From positions 310,001 through 374,000 of the forward strand of contig JAYKXP010000054.1 in assembly GCA_037176845.1 (NCBI GenBank): a DNA stretch of 64,000 bases, written 5' to 3'. Under the pieces are notes generated by a model. That model ran no database searches, had not been told where the DNA came from, and saw only the letters and a program-made list of their open reading frames with translations. A program made the translations under genes and the position numbers. Below, piece after piece: positions 30,344 to 39,573 of the stretch. Each line of letters begins with the position of its first letter. Within the stretch, counting starts at the first letter, position 1. This DNA comes from Paramarasmius palmivorus. Taxonomy: Eukaryota; Basidiomycota; Agaricomycetes; Agaricales; Marasmiaceae.

Positions 30344-30440
30344 TGGGATGGACGACTAAATATCAGTGTAATTTCTGCTATAATATAATGTAGTGATATT
30401 GTACAGTGGTATATAAATATTGCATTGCCTTATACTATGT

Positions 30441-30510
30441 TGGCACTGTGGTTCAGCCGTAGTGCAGCTCAACATCTAAGTTATGTAATCGGGGTTCAAT
30501 TCAGGCCGCC
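30441..30510 (+). other. tRNA-like sequence, outward-facing, right end
   Basis: A-box-like TGGTTCAGCCG and B-box-like GGGGTTCAATTC at tRNA spacing on the plus strand. Stems pair poorly. It lies 146-215 bp from the right end and faces it, mirroring the tRNA-like sequence at the left end of the same element. Confidence 0.4.
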
Positions 30511-30628
30511 CGCTTTTTATAGGCACCTGCTTCTCCAGTGTCCCATCCACAATTGGCCAGGTTTGCCTTATTGAGCACTGGTAGTTAACTTCTGGGATGC
30601 ATTAGGCCTTTATGGTAACTGCTATGGT

Positions 30629-30656
30629 TGATGCATTTCCATGGACTCCAAGGCTG
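30629..30656 (-). repeat. Right terminal inverted repeat of KDZ element
   Basis: Reverse complement starts CAGCCTTGG and has ATGCATCA at offsets 21-28, the same register as the left end. Confidence 0.65.
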
Positions 30657-30663
30657 AGATACG
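30657..30663. repeat. Target-site duplication, right copy (KDZ element)
   Basis: AGATACG, as at 2828-2834. It is followed by GTCTACAGG, the natural continuation of the LTR. Confidence 0.85.
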
Positions 30664-30916
30664 GTCTACAGGTTTCGACATGTATCCTAGCACAATCATA
30701 TAGGGCTCACGACGACATCAACGTCTATGCGCGCGTAGCTAGTATTCACCACGCAGTGCATGCCTATCTTATTCTTCGTCATATGCGCACTACTAGGTTC
30801 CTAGCAGTGATACCAAGTCCATATAGTACTTAGTATGATGTACTAGTGCGATTCTGAACACAACAATTAGTGTCAAAACGACTGTTTTTCAGCGATTTTG
30901 TTCTGGTACCCTCACA
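30664..30916 (-). repeat. G2-family LTR, right portion
   Basis: Matches 47655-47906 and ends GGTACCCTCACA. It is directly followed by TCTCCCCCAAACCA, the polypurine tract of the minus-strand element. Together with 1321-2834 it makes one full LTR. Confidence 0.85.
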
Positions 30917-31434
30917 TCTCCCCCAAACCAAAAGATCTAGACTGTCCTCGGTCTGGAATAGTTCATATGAACTTCTTTCTGGGTGTATTAGAGATGCGCG
31001 CGGTCAGTTTACTCTGTCTGCGTTATGTCCGATCAGTTGATGCTGGGGTTATCAAACCTCCTCGAGCATCAATCATCTTCCATATTGATCTTATGACCAA
31101 ATAGACCTTTGAGCGCTTCCCTCGCGCCAAAGCTAGTAATCCCTCATCTAATTTTGATGTCCTAGGACATTTTCTTCATAGGAGAATGGCCATGTTTAGC
31201 TATTCCAGGGTCATCAAACTTCTGCCAGTGACTGCTGGTTTCATGACTCAGCTTCCATGATGTGATTGAAAAGAAGCAGGATTCTCGGAATGTGATATAT
31301 AGCTTTTCACAAAGTTCAACCAAGTCCCAAATCCTTTCTTTCTTTCCCCCATCATCATCGTTGCCACTAGTACCTTCCAGGTGAATTCTCCCGGTCTTTT
31401 TCTTAAGTTTTCTTTCTAATTTTGTTTTTCTAGG

Positions 31435-34007
31435 ATGCCTCTTTTCATTTGCAACCCCTTCGTGCCACCGCCGACACCTCCTCAGCCAAAACCTCGAAAA
31501 TTGAAGTCCAAACGTGAAGATAAGCCCGTCAAGCTGTCTGCAGAAGAGGCCTACGAGCAGCAGCTTGCTCTGTACGAGCGGGCTACAGCTCTTGTAGACG
31601 TGTTCTTGGTTTATTACGATTCTGTATTCAACAAGGAAGCTGAGTTCCTTCCCACCAGTCTGACCGTCATCAAACTTATTCACACGCAGAAAGAGAACAT
31701 TGTGCGTGTTATTTTCCTTTATTTCTGTCTGCATATGGCTAACAATCAGGTCCCAGCACGAGTACCACAAGATCAACGCCGATGAACATTGTGGCTTCAA
31801 CATCCCCAAGTCCTATCTCAGCGTATTACTGCAAATTTACCGACTCGTCAACATGGCCATAGACACAGGGCTGCTCCTGAGGAAGGATTTCTCCTTGTGG
31901 CTCCCAGGTACTAAGGAGACAGAGGCGCTCATCAAGAAATACAAGGTACGTGATCCATATGGTTCTTTTTCTAAATTGCTTTCTCATGTTCCTTCTTCTA
32001 GGACTACAACTTTCACTCCCCCTTGCCTCCTCCAGTTCGTCCCAAAGCCAGCACTCCCCCACCAGTCGCATCCTTGTCGAGAGGGTCTAAACGCAAGAAT
32101 CTCAGTTTGACCCTCGACATCAGCGACTCTGAGCCCAAAACGGCTAAGCACTTGAAGCTCCAAGTTTGTGAGGATTTGTCTAGCGATGAGGGCGAGGAGA
32201 GCGAGGAGATGGAAGAAGAAGAGTCCCAGCCCTATAGTGGCAGATGGTCCTTTGAGGAGGGCCAGACTTTAACATTTGGTGGTCCCAAGAAGACTCAACC
32301 CCGTCCAGTACATGTTTTTCTTCTTTATCTTTTCTTCATATGAGTAACCTTTCTCCATAGCGATCACCTTCTCCTGAGGCCACTGTCACTACTCGTAACA
32401 AGCCATCCACCAGCCTCTCCAAAGGCAAGGGCAAGGATAAGGAGAAGCCCACTGCTTCCAAGACTAGGGGTAAGGACAAGTCCAATTGAGAGAAAGCTCT
32501 CGCATCCGAGATTAGGGGTCCAGTAAGGATCTTTTAGCTTTTTCTTTCTTCATATGCTAATTCTTTTGTTTTAGTGCTCGGCCTCAACTCATCCTCGGGT
32601 GGCTGATAAAGTTATTGGGGGCACTAGCGTAAGCCAAGCACTTCTTTCTTTTGTTTCTTTATTCATATGAGCATTTTCTAGGTCTCTTCTTCTGGGCAGC
32701 GCGAGGCATATTATCCTCCAGCGCCTCCTCATCCGGACGAGGACAACGGATATGTCGCCAATGAGCTCTCTACTGCAGGAGGGCACGTATACCTTTAGGG
32801 CAACGTCCAACTCTCCTACGACTTGGTCATCTTGGCTACATCAATCACTCTGGAGCCAAACTTTTACACCCAAGGTTGCAATCGATGCATCCAAAAAGGT
32901 CCGGGCTGTTCTCCTTGCGCTGACAGACACACAGGTTGCACTTGCTGCAAGAGCACCAATCAAAAGTGCTCTTTCACGCAGTTGCTCGAGGAGTGTCTTG
33001 CTGCTCGAGACGAGCAGCTTGACCTCGGACTCCAAGGTCACAACGGTAACGTTTTCATATGATCATTCCATAAAGTTTTTCTAATAGTTTCTTCTTCCTA
33101 GGCCTGGTGTTGCAGCTTGAGGGCCTTTTGAGTACAACCTCATCCTTGCAAGGCACCCTCGATATGCAGTTTTTGGCCACCCAGCACGTTCTGCGTCTCA
33201 ACCAACAGCTCGAGCGTCAACGCATCCTCTTCTTGCGATCTACTCGCGATCCTCGGGTAATATGCGCACTTCTTCGACTGTTGCACCCGAACGAGGAGGC
33301 CCTTACCAACGAGCGACTGGTGGTCTTGCTTACAGCCTTGAGGGTACCCCATTCTTCCTTCGACCTTCAGGCAGCCGGGTTCAAGGTTTGTGGCAAGGAG
33401 ATCCTCGTGGTCGACATGTCCACAGATAAGACCCTTGCCAGTAAGTTTTTCATATGTTCTATTTCTTTTCACGCTCCTGACTTCTTTCTCTAGCCTATCA
33501 ACAGGTGGTTTCTCTTGCCGAGTCTGCCTACCCGCCTGTTGACTTGGTCAAGTGGTTGCAAGAACGCGTGGGCCCTGAGTTCGTCATCAAGGCCAGTTTT
33601 TCATTTCTTCATGAACCTCATATGATAAACTGACGTGGTCATATAGGACAAAGCCGCACCCGAGGACACCCCAGGATCGCCAATGGCTCAAGATTCGAAG
33701 CTCGAGGGGTCATCCACCTCTCCTTTCAAGGCCATAAGTTCATCTCTATTTCTTCATATGAGGTTCTAACTTTCTCTTTGTTTATTCTAGTCAACTTCCG
33801 CCATTAAAACCACCTCTGTCTTGGACGTACCCACCACTTCCCCGCCTCTTTTTTGCCATCAAGGACAACAAGGACAAGAAGATCGAGAAGAAGGCTGGTG
33901 GGTCTAAGAGCCCTATGGTTGTCGAGAAGGTCAGTGGCAGCTCCTCGGGAGATGTTATCAAGGACAGGTCTCCCCGCGAGCAGGCTGCCTCATTGGACTC
34001 GGAGTAG
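31435..34007 (+). pseudogene. Antisense spliced gene of a G2 element, broken (Cys-cluster protein)
   Basis: Exons that keep frame: 31435-31701, 31757-31945, 32002-32307, 32361-32522, 32575-32628, 32682-33045, 33102-33440, 33494-about 33590, then two or three more to a stop at 34005-34007. In-frame TGA at 32487 and TAG at 32796 fit C-to-T changes of CGA and CAG. A T-run near 33847-33852 shifts frame, and the last donors are unclear. The product would have a helical N-terminus (YDSVFNKEAEFLP), an acidic Ser-rich part, a cysteine cluster (CNRCIQKGPGCSPC ... CTCCKSTNQKC) and a coiled coil. Such cysteine clusters resemble fungal zinc-binding modules. It lies 518 bp from the polypurine tract, on the strand opposite to pol. 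All nine introns contain CATATG. Confidence 0.65.
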
Positions 34008-34881
34008 TGGCCTCTTGGCCTTTAGCATTTTTATTTTTCATGGACTGACATTCTGCATGCGCGCACCCCTTAGTGGGCAAAATAATGTATATATATCATC
34101 TCGGCTCCCCTAGTACACACATTCAAGTACTAGGGTCGAAGCAATATCTTGTAGTCGTGTCTTCTAAGACACAAGAATAAATAATTACTTCTTGGTAACC
34201 TCCCAGTGTGAACTAGTAGGCCTGAGTGAATTCAACACACAATTTAGATTTGAGATCTATAGTTCCTAGGACTTAATTAAGAGCCACTATGTCCAGATAG
34301 GCCTCCCTTCCAGAATCCATCTGGCTCATTATGAGTGCTCATATGATCTTAATTCTTTGCGCTCCCATCATATATTCATGGTTTCGGACTACTAGGACCT
34401 TTCTAAGTGCACTCGATATGTGCTAGTAAGGTATCCTCTCAGTCCTAGTTCTTCATATATGTCCCCTTGACTCAGCTCGGGGACGAACTTAAAAAGTAGT
34501 GTGAGAAAGGGTTTGTCCGCCTCTGCTGGGAATCGAACCCAGATCTTCACTTAGCAAGATTGCTGGGAGATACTTGTAGGTGATGCTTTGTCCATTAAGC
34601 TACAGAGGCAGTAACTGTTACAATTTACTTGTTCAGTTGGCCTTCCTCCCTCTGTCACCCAGTACTTGTCCCTTCTTTCATAGCGCCTTTCTCTAGTTCT
34701 TTTATATGGCCCTTGTGTCGTGTGGTTTATGCACTAGGATCTCATATGGATTTGCCTATGTGCCTATAACTACACTCGGGACTTTACTTTTCCTTCTTAT
34801 CCATTCATATTCCGCTCAGATGGACCTTGATGTTTTCTAGGATCGAAAATATTCGGAATTTTTGGGTTACCACTAAACATC
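34008..34881. other. Region with a probable second LTR end and a tRNA-like gene
   Basis: No protein gene. The right edge (...GGTTACCACTAAACA followed by TCTCTCCCCCAAACC) looks like an LTR end plus polypurine tract, homologous in layout to 30900-30930. The left edge of that LTR could not be found. A tRNA-like sequence lies at 34518-34609. Confidence 0.4.
34518..34609 (-). tRNA. tRNA or tRNA pseudogene with intron-like insert
   Basis: The minus strand folds with a perfect 7-bp acceptor stem (GCCTCTG/CAGAGGC), a 4-bp D stem (GCTT/AAGC) and a perfect T arm (CTGGG TTCGATT CCCAG). The anticodon arm holds about 20 extra nt, as in intron-containing nuclear tRNAs, but its stem has one mismatch and the position-33 T does not fall in the standard place. 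The anticodon is therefore not assigned (ACA is the best reading). It is the strongest of four tRNA-like sequences in the window. Being in repeats, it could also be a SINE head. Confidence 0.5.
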
Positions 34882-35173
34882 TCTCCCCCAAACCAAAAGA
34901 AATGTCAAGTCCCCCTGACAGTGCCTCGCGGAAAAGTTTCAGCTGCTCTACACCAGGTGGCAATCATCTGCACCATCCGGAAATATCGCTAGCACCTTCA
35001 TCTGCACCATTGGACCATATCTCTGGCTCAGTAAGATTTTTCCTGCCTAGCGCATGAACCTTGTTCCCTAGGACCCTATAAAAGCATCCTTGGAAAACCC
35101 AAGACCCATCACCAATCTCATCCCTGTCTTTTCTGCTTCGCACTAGTCACCCTAGTTCACTCATTCTGCTCAT

Positions 35174-36424
35174 ATGTCTGCCAAAAATGTATCATCCCCT
35201 GCCCCTGGTGCTTGGAAAGATTGCTCGGAGTGGTTAACCAAGGCTCGTGAGCATATTCAAGAGGGCGAGGCTATCGTCAAGATGGCCAACATCAAAATGC
35301 GCGACGCTAGCGCTAACGAACTGCTCAAGTTCTTCGTGTGTATTCCTAGTTCATTCTATATTGTTCATAGTACTGACTATGACCTTTTCTAACAGAAGGC
35401 ATCGTTGAACCCGTACCATGTCGCCCAAGACCCTGAGGCCTATAGTGTGTACAACAAAGGGTTCAAGCTCCTCGAGGAGTATGGCAATGCGGCCGACCTC
35501 ACCCTTGCTCCTGCCCTATGGATTTCCATTAAGGCTTTCAAGGAACATGTGGAAGGCTTGGTCAATCCACCTGCTACCCCTGCCAAGGTTCGTCTGTTAT
35601 CATGTTCCAAGGGACCCCTCTGACTATTTTTCAGGGCTCTAGCAACGCTGCCATTCCCAACAGTGGTAAGGCTAATGCCGCTATTGTGGACGATGATATC
35701 CAGATTGTTGAGCCTCCTGAAGCCGAAGTAAGTCCTCATATTATCCCATAGCCATCATATTAACTTTCTATACTAGATGGCTGACATCGAGGGCAGTATT
35801 AACACCTCTATTCATGCCCCTAGTGGCAAGAAGAAGGTACGAGTACCCTTATCTTTTATTCCTCACGCTATGCTGACCTCCATATGACTATCAGAAAGCT
35901 GAAAGTCGCTCTCAAACGGTATGTATCCCTTATCATATGGTCCCCAACATGGCTATTCTTTCTCGAGCGTATCTCAAGGTGTCTTACTATCTCTCTAAGG
36001 CCAAGAACGCAAAGGCTGCTTCCGCTAAACGCGTCCGCGTAGAGAAAGCTCTCACTGACCTCAGGGACGAAGAACCTGGTACGTCTTATTCTGTTGTTTT
36101 TCTTCCTAGTGCATTTACTGATGCCCATATGACATAGAGGAACACTTGATGTGTCTCCATGGGGACGAGCATATCATCAATCTGATGAGCATGCTCCCCT
36201 TCATGGATATCTCTTCCGTCTCGGACGAGGCCTTGAAGTTGGTTTATAACCGTCTTCGTACTGAGATGGCTGTCCTTCGCCACGCTGTTGAGTATACCAA
36301 CAGCCAGTACAAACTCGCTGCTAAGCAGTTCAATGAAGTAGAGCACGAGCAAGCTACTCACGCTGAGCGAGCTGGCCATATGGCTCTTGATACTGCTCCT
36401 AGCACCTCTTTCCAAGCTCAGTAG
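35174..36424 (+). CDS. Antisense spliced gene of a G2-type element, intact (305 aa)
   Basis: Seven exons (35174-35335, 35396-35587, 35635-35727, 35777-35836, 35895-35918, 35979-36078, 36138-36424) give 306 codons with all phases matching. A TATA box (CTATAAAAG, about 35077) lies 97 bp before the ATG, almost the same distance as in the antisense gene at 12044. The product has an alpha-helical N-terminus (CSEWLTKAREHIQEGEAIVK), a Lys-rich middle and a helical C-terminus (LVYNRLRTEMAVLRHAVEY). No recognised family. It lies between a polypurine-like tract (about 34884) and the integrase C-terminus remnant (36556) that runs on the opposite strand. Intact, although the neighbouring pol is ruined. 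Confidence 0.75.
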
Positions 36425-36555
36425 ATAGTCCATAGTTGCCTATGTCTCTCGTAGTACCAAAATACACCATTGTTGATGTTCATATTGGAGTTTGATTTAT
36501 TTATTTTATTTTCCTCGGAACACTTTAACATCCCTAGGAGTTTTCTATAGGTGTC

Positions 36556-36894
36556 CTAGCGACATTTAGATCTGCAAGGACCTTCAGACTTCTGTTCTAA
36601 GTCTGGTACTTCATTATCCTCCATCATCTCGAAGTCTCCTATGTCCAGGTGATTGTCTCTGAATGCATAGTCAACACTAGTTCCATATTGCACATCATCC
36701 TCGTCATCAACCAACTTCTCTAGCTGTTCCTTAGATAGATCTATGAGATCATGTATATCTTTGGACAGCGCTATAGGTTTGTAACGAGCGATATGAGGTA
36801 GTACGCGGAACGCGCCAACTTTGCCTTTCAGCACCGTACCATCCATCTCAGCTACAATATAGGAACCTCCTTTCGTTCGTCGTATGACTATCAA
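36556..36894 (-). pseudogene. Ty3 integrase C-terminal remnant
   Basis: Minus-strand frame with VIRRTKGGSYIVAEMDGTVL and an acidic tail (EQLEKLVDDEDDVQYG). This is the layout of the C-terminal region of agaricomycete Ty3 polyproteins after the integrase core. Its upstream part is separated by a repeat (37467-38830) and continues at 39122-39570. Confidence 0.65.
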
Positions 36895-37466
36895 AGGTCC
36901 TAGGTAACAAGGTTACATTTTATGATCAAGACTCGATTCAATAGTGGTATTTCTGACTTGTACCAATGTTCCAGGAGCAAAGTTATAGTCTCTGATCTGG
37001 AAACAATGATCTTTCTCGAATTTCTTTAGAGCTTTCATCTTGTTTTTGTCTATTCTGGCCATCATATGTTCTACATGCACCCTATGCTTAGTGTGATGGA
37101 GCGTAGCTTTTTCCTTTTATTTCTCTAAGTCCCCTTATCTATTTTCTTATCTTCATCTTATCATTTTCCACTTATATCATGTACAGCCTCTCATCCACCA
37201 GAACATTCCACATCATTCTTCCATTGTTCTACATCTTTCCGTATCATTCTGATTGCTTACTTGTACAATTCTCGCCGAGACAGACTCTTCACATATAAAC
37301 CATAGTTGTAGATGCCTAGTTCCCCATCTTGACCTCTTGGTCATTTGGGCTAGGCAAGTCGTCTTGTATTTTATTCCTTTAGTTATGCTAACTTGGTCAT
37401 TTGGGCTAGTATCTGACTTGTGTCTGCTTGCTCAATGTCGTATAGTGCCTTGTGCCTACGCCGGTA

Positions 37467-38830
37467 ATACCACTTAGTTTCGGTGAAATCACCTAATACT
37501 ATGACTGCTCTCAGTGTACAAAAGCACTCCACTGTGGCGTAGTTGTGCAAGTGTGGTTCGGCGTGATCAGAGTTGCCGTGCTTAGAGATATCTACTCAAG
37601 CTTGGTCTCAAGAGGGGTAAAATCACTTCTATTCGTCGAAGTTCTAGGAAAGTACACCTGTATAGATGTGTAATAGGGTCGTCCTTGCTTCTATAAGCTA
37701 GGAAATAAGGCGCCAAGGGCTATATGAAGCTGATCTTGGTTCGATCTAGACTGCCTCGAGTGATCTGACTCTCTCTAAGGTAAAACTACAGCACAACTGC
37801 CAGAAAACAGCCACCAAAACTGTCTTCTATAAAGCACGCAAGCAAGGAAGCTCAGCCACCAAAACCGAGGCCTTCTCTACGATGCTAAAGTGTAACCCAA
37901 CTGGTTAAAACACTTCCAGAACGCCACCAAGACGAACTAGTATAAAGTTTCACTAATAGGAGAAGTGTAGAGCAATACACAAAGCCAACAACTTGGTCTT
38001 TATCGCGACCTCTCAAGTTCTTGTCTGCAGTAAGATCTCAACTAGTCTTCTCAATAAGGCTAGGGCCTGACTTGGGTAGAGTTCTGATCGGACAATAGCA
38101 ATCTATTCGTACGATAACCACATACAACGCGTAACGTGCAAGTGGGGGGCAGAATCCTCTGCGTTCCCCGTACATTTGGTGTCCTTTTTATACTGTCCAA
38201 GGTGAATAAACTAAATAATAGGTAATCTGAGTCGGAATAACTGCGGAACGAGACGGAAAAGAGATGAAACAGAGTCGGGAGAGAGATACAACGAGAAAAT
38301 ATACATATCAGGGAAATCTATAGGTCACAACGTCCATATATGGCGCAAATAGCGTGATGAGCGAGTAGTAACACTCTGTTTTAAGGTACAGGAGTTGAAT
38401 CCTGGCCGACGGTTAGGCGTTTAGCCTTTATAAAATTTTCTTTTCCATGCGCCAAGCGCTTTTCCACCAATCGGAGGCCTGGCAGGGTCCTCCCGAGCTC
38501 CTCATCGCTCAACACCGTTCCTCCACATAACGCCGCCTCTAAATTTTCTTATCCACTCCATGTGGACGTGTTCCAATAAGGTATATCAGAGGGAATCCGC
38601 TTCCGCCACCGTGACAACGGTTTGAACAGCTTTGCCTCCGCTCCGATCAATAGGTTCCACTTCAGCCGACAGGTCTCTAGACCCTTGCCGTATCTGGCAT
38701 TGGTGATTTCCGATCAGTTTCCCCCTCTGCCATCAGTCCCGAGTGATGCCCGAGCCAGTATAACTCTTCTGGGTGTATGAAGGGGTAAATTAACTTGTAA
38801 GAATCCCTTTGGTGCGTCCGGTAGGTGATC
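37467..38830. repeat. Repeat shared with 62312-62700, inserted in integrase
   Basis: Starts about CCACTTAGTTTCGG. It matches 62312-62700, which lacks two inner blocks (about 37745-38606 and 38652-38741). The copy here keeps its CpGs. No coding capacity or clear LTR termini were recognised. It contains a tRNA-like stretch at 38337-38412. Its position within the minus-strand integrase suggests a transposon insertion or solo LTR. Confidence 0.6.
38337..38412 (+). other. tRNA-like sequence
   Basis: A-box-like TGGCGCAAATAGCG and a B-box-like region with a perfect 5-bp T stem (CAGGA...TCCTG). The acceptor stem is not convincing. Perhaps a SINE head. Confidence 0.3.
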
Positions 38831-39121
38831 TAGGTGTAGTCCGTAGTGAATTCACTTAAGGACCTTCTCCCTACAGTTTTCAGGAGGTGATTGTACTTCG
38901 ACAACCACTGGTAGAAGTAAAAGTGGTGGCCAGATACCCATGTGGGGCGTACCATGTACCAGGATCCACTAATATAACCACCTAAAACACCTTCTGTCCA
39001 ATGACTAGCTATTTAGGGCTCATACTAGTCCTTCTATAACCATTATGTGTTTATGCAACAATAATAAAGTGCAAAACTAGCGTATTTGCGTTCGAAAAAG
39101 AAGTGATTAAAGTCAGGCGTA

Positions 39122-39570
39122 TCACCGGATCACTCCCCTTTCTTTATCATCATCGCTCAGCACCGCTATCTGTAGAACGGTAGTTGGTTCTCCCCCACAC
39201 TTAGCTAGAGCCTGCGCACGGTAGCCCAAAAGTTCCTCATGAGTAAGAACTCGTCCCAGCATCCTTACTAGCCAAGTCAATTCAACTATGTCGAGCGGTA
39301 ACACAGGTCCTGCACCCGTTATGAGGAAGTAAGGTGAACACCCTAAACCCTTGCGTACTGTTACTCGGTCTGCCCATAGGACTGGTTTCAGGAATTGATA
39401 CCACTGCTTCAGGTCATCGCTGCAAGCTTTTGCTAACACCTCGCGAATGTCAAAGTGTGCTCATTCAATTTCACCATTTGCCTTAGAGTTATATGGCGAG
39501 ATTCGAATCCCTCGGATCCCATATTTCCTCTCTAACCATTCGAGGACAGCTGTCATCTGCGGTGCATTGT
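39122..39570 (-). pseudogene. Ty3 integrase core remnant
   Basis: Minus-strand fragments: a TDNAPQMTAVLEWLERKYG-like segment at about 39500-39570 (second catalytic Asp region), PYNSKANGEIE with the catalytic Glu, and then YFLITGAGPVLPLDIVE. An in-frame stop separates the parts. The HHCC zinc finger and first Asp are missing between this and the RNase H remnant, so about 1 kb of pol has been deleted. Confidence 0.65.
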
Positions 39571-39573
39571 CTG

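Larger units (their letters stand above)
2835..30656 (+). mobile_element. Giant KDZ DNA transposon with cargo (27.8 kb)
   Basis: The ends are defined by comparison with an empty site: the same LTR at 46207-47906 is continuous, while the copy here is split between duplicated AGATACG heptamers. The terminal 28 bp are imperfect inverted repeats (18 of 28 matching, both starting CA, both with ATGCATCA at offsets 21-28). The intact KDZ transposase gene lies 313 bp from the right end. The rest holds four intact multi-exon genes, a short single-exon gene, a Ty3 retrotransposon inserted later (11319-22217) and a smaller transposon inserted in the transposase intron (24787-26830). Subtracting these gives an ancestral size near 14.9 kb. 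KDZ elements are known in mushroom genomes. The assignment rests on transposase identity plus ends plus empty site. The alternative, several independent insertions, is less economical because a single heptamer duplication brackets everything. Confidence 0.82.
30344..30656. other. Right end of KDZ element, non-coding
   Basis: Transposase 3' flank. It contains a tRNA-like sequence (30441-30510), the inverted subterminal 12-mer (30612-30623) and the right inverted repeat (30629-30656). Confidence 0.6.

Noticed and set aside
2835..30656. Starship-like giant element
   Set aside because: No tyrosine recombinase (captain) ORF was seen at either end. The transposase is KDZ-type, and the ends and duplication fit a DDE-type element.
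34380..38560. Second KDZ-like element bounded by the outward tRNA-like sequences at 34518 and 38337
   Set aside because: No inverted ends or target duplications were found at the expected distances, and the interval contains parts of a Ty3 element in natural order.
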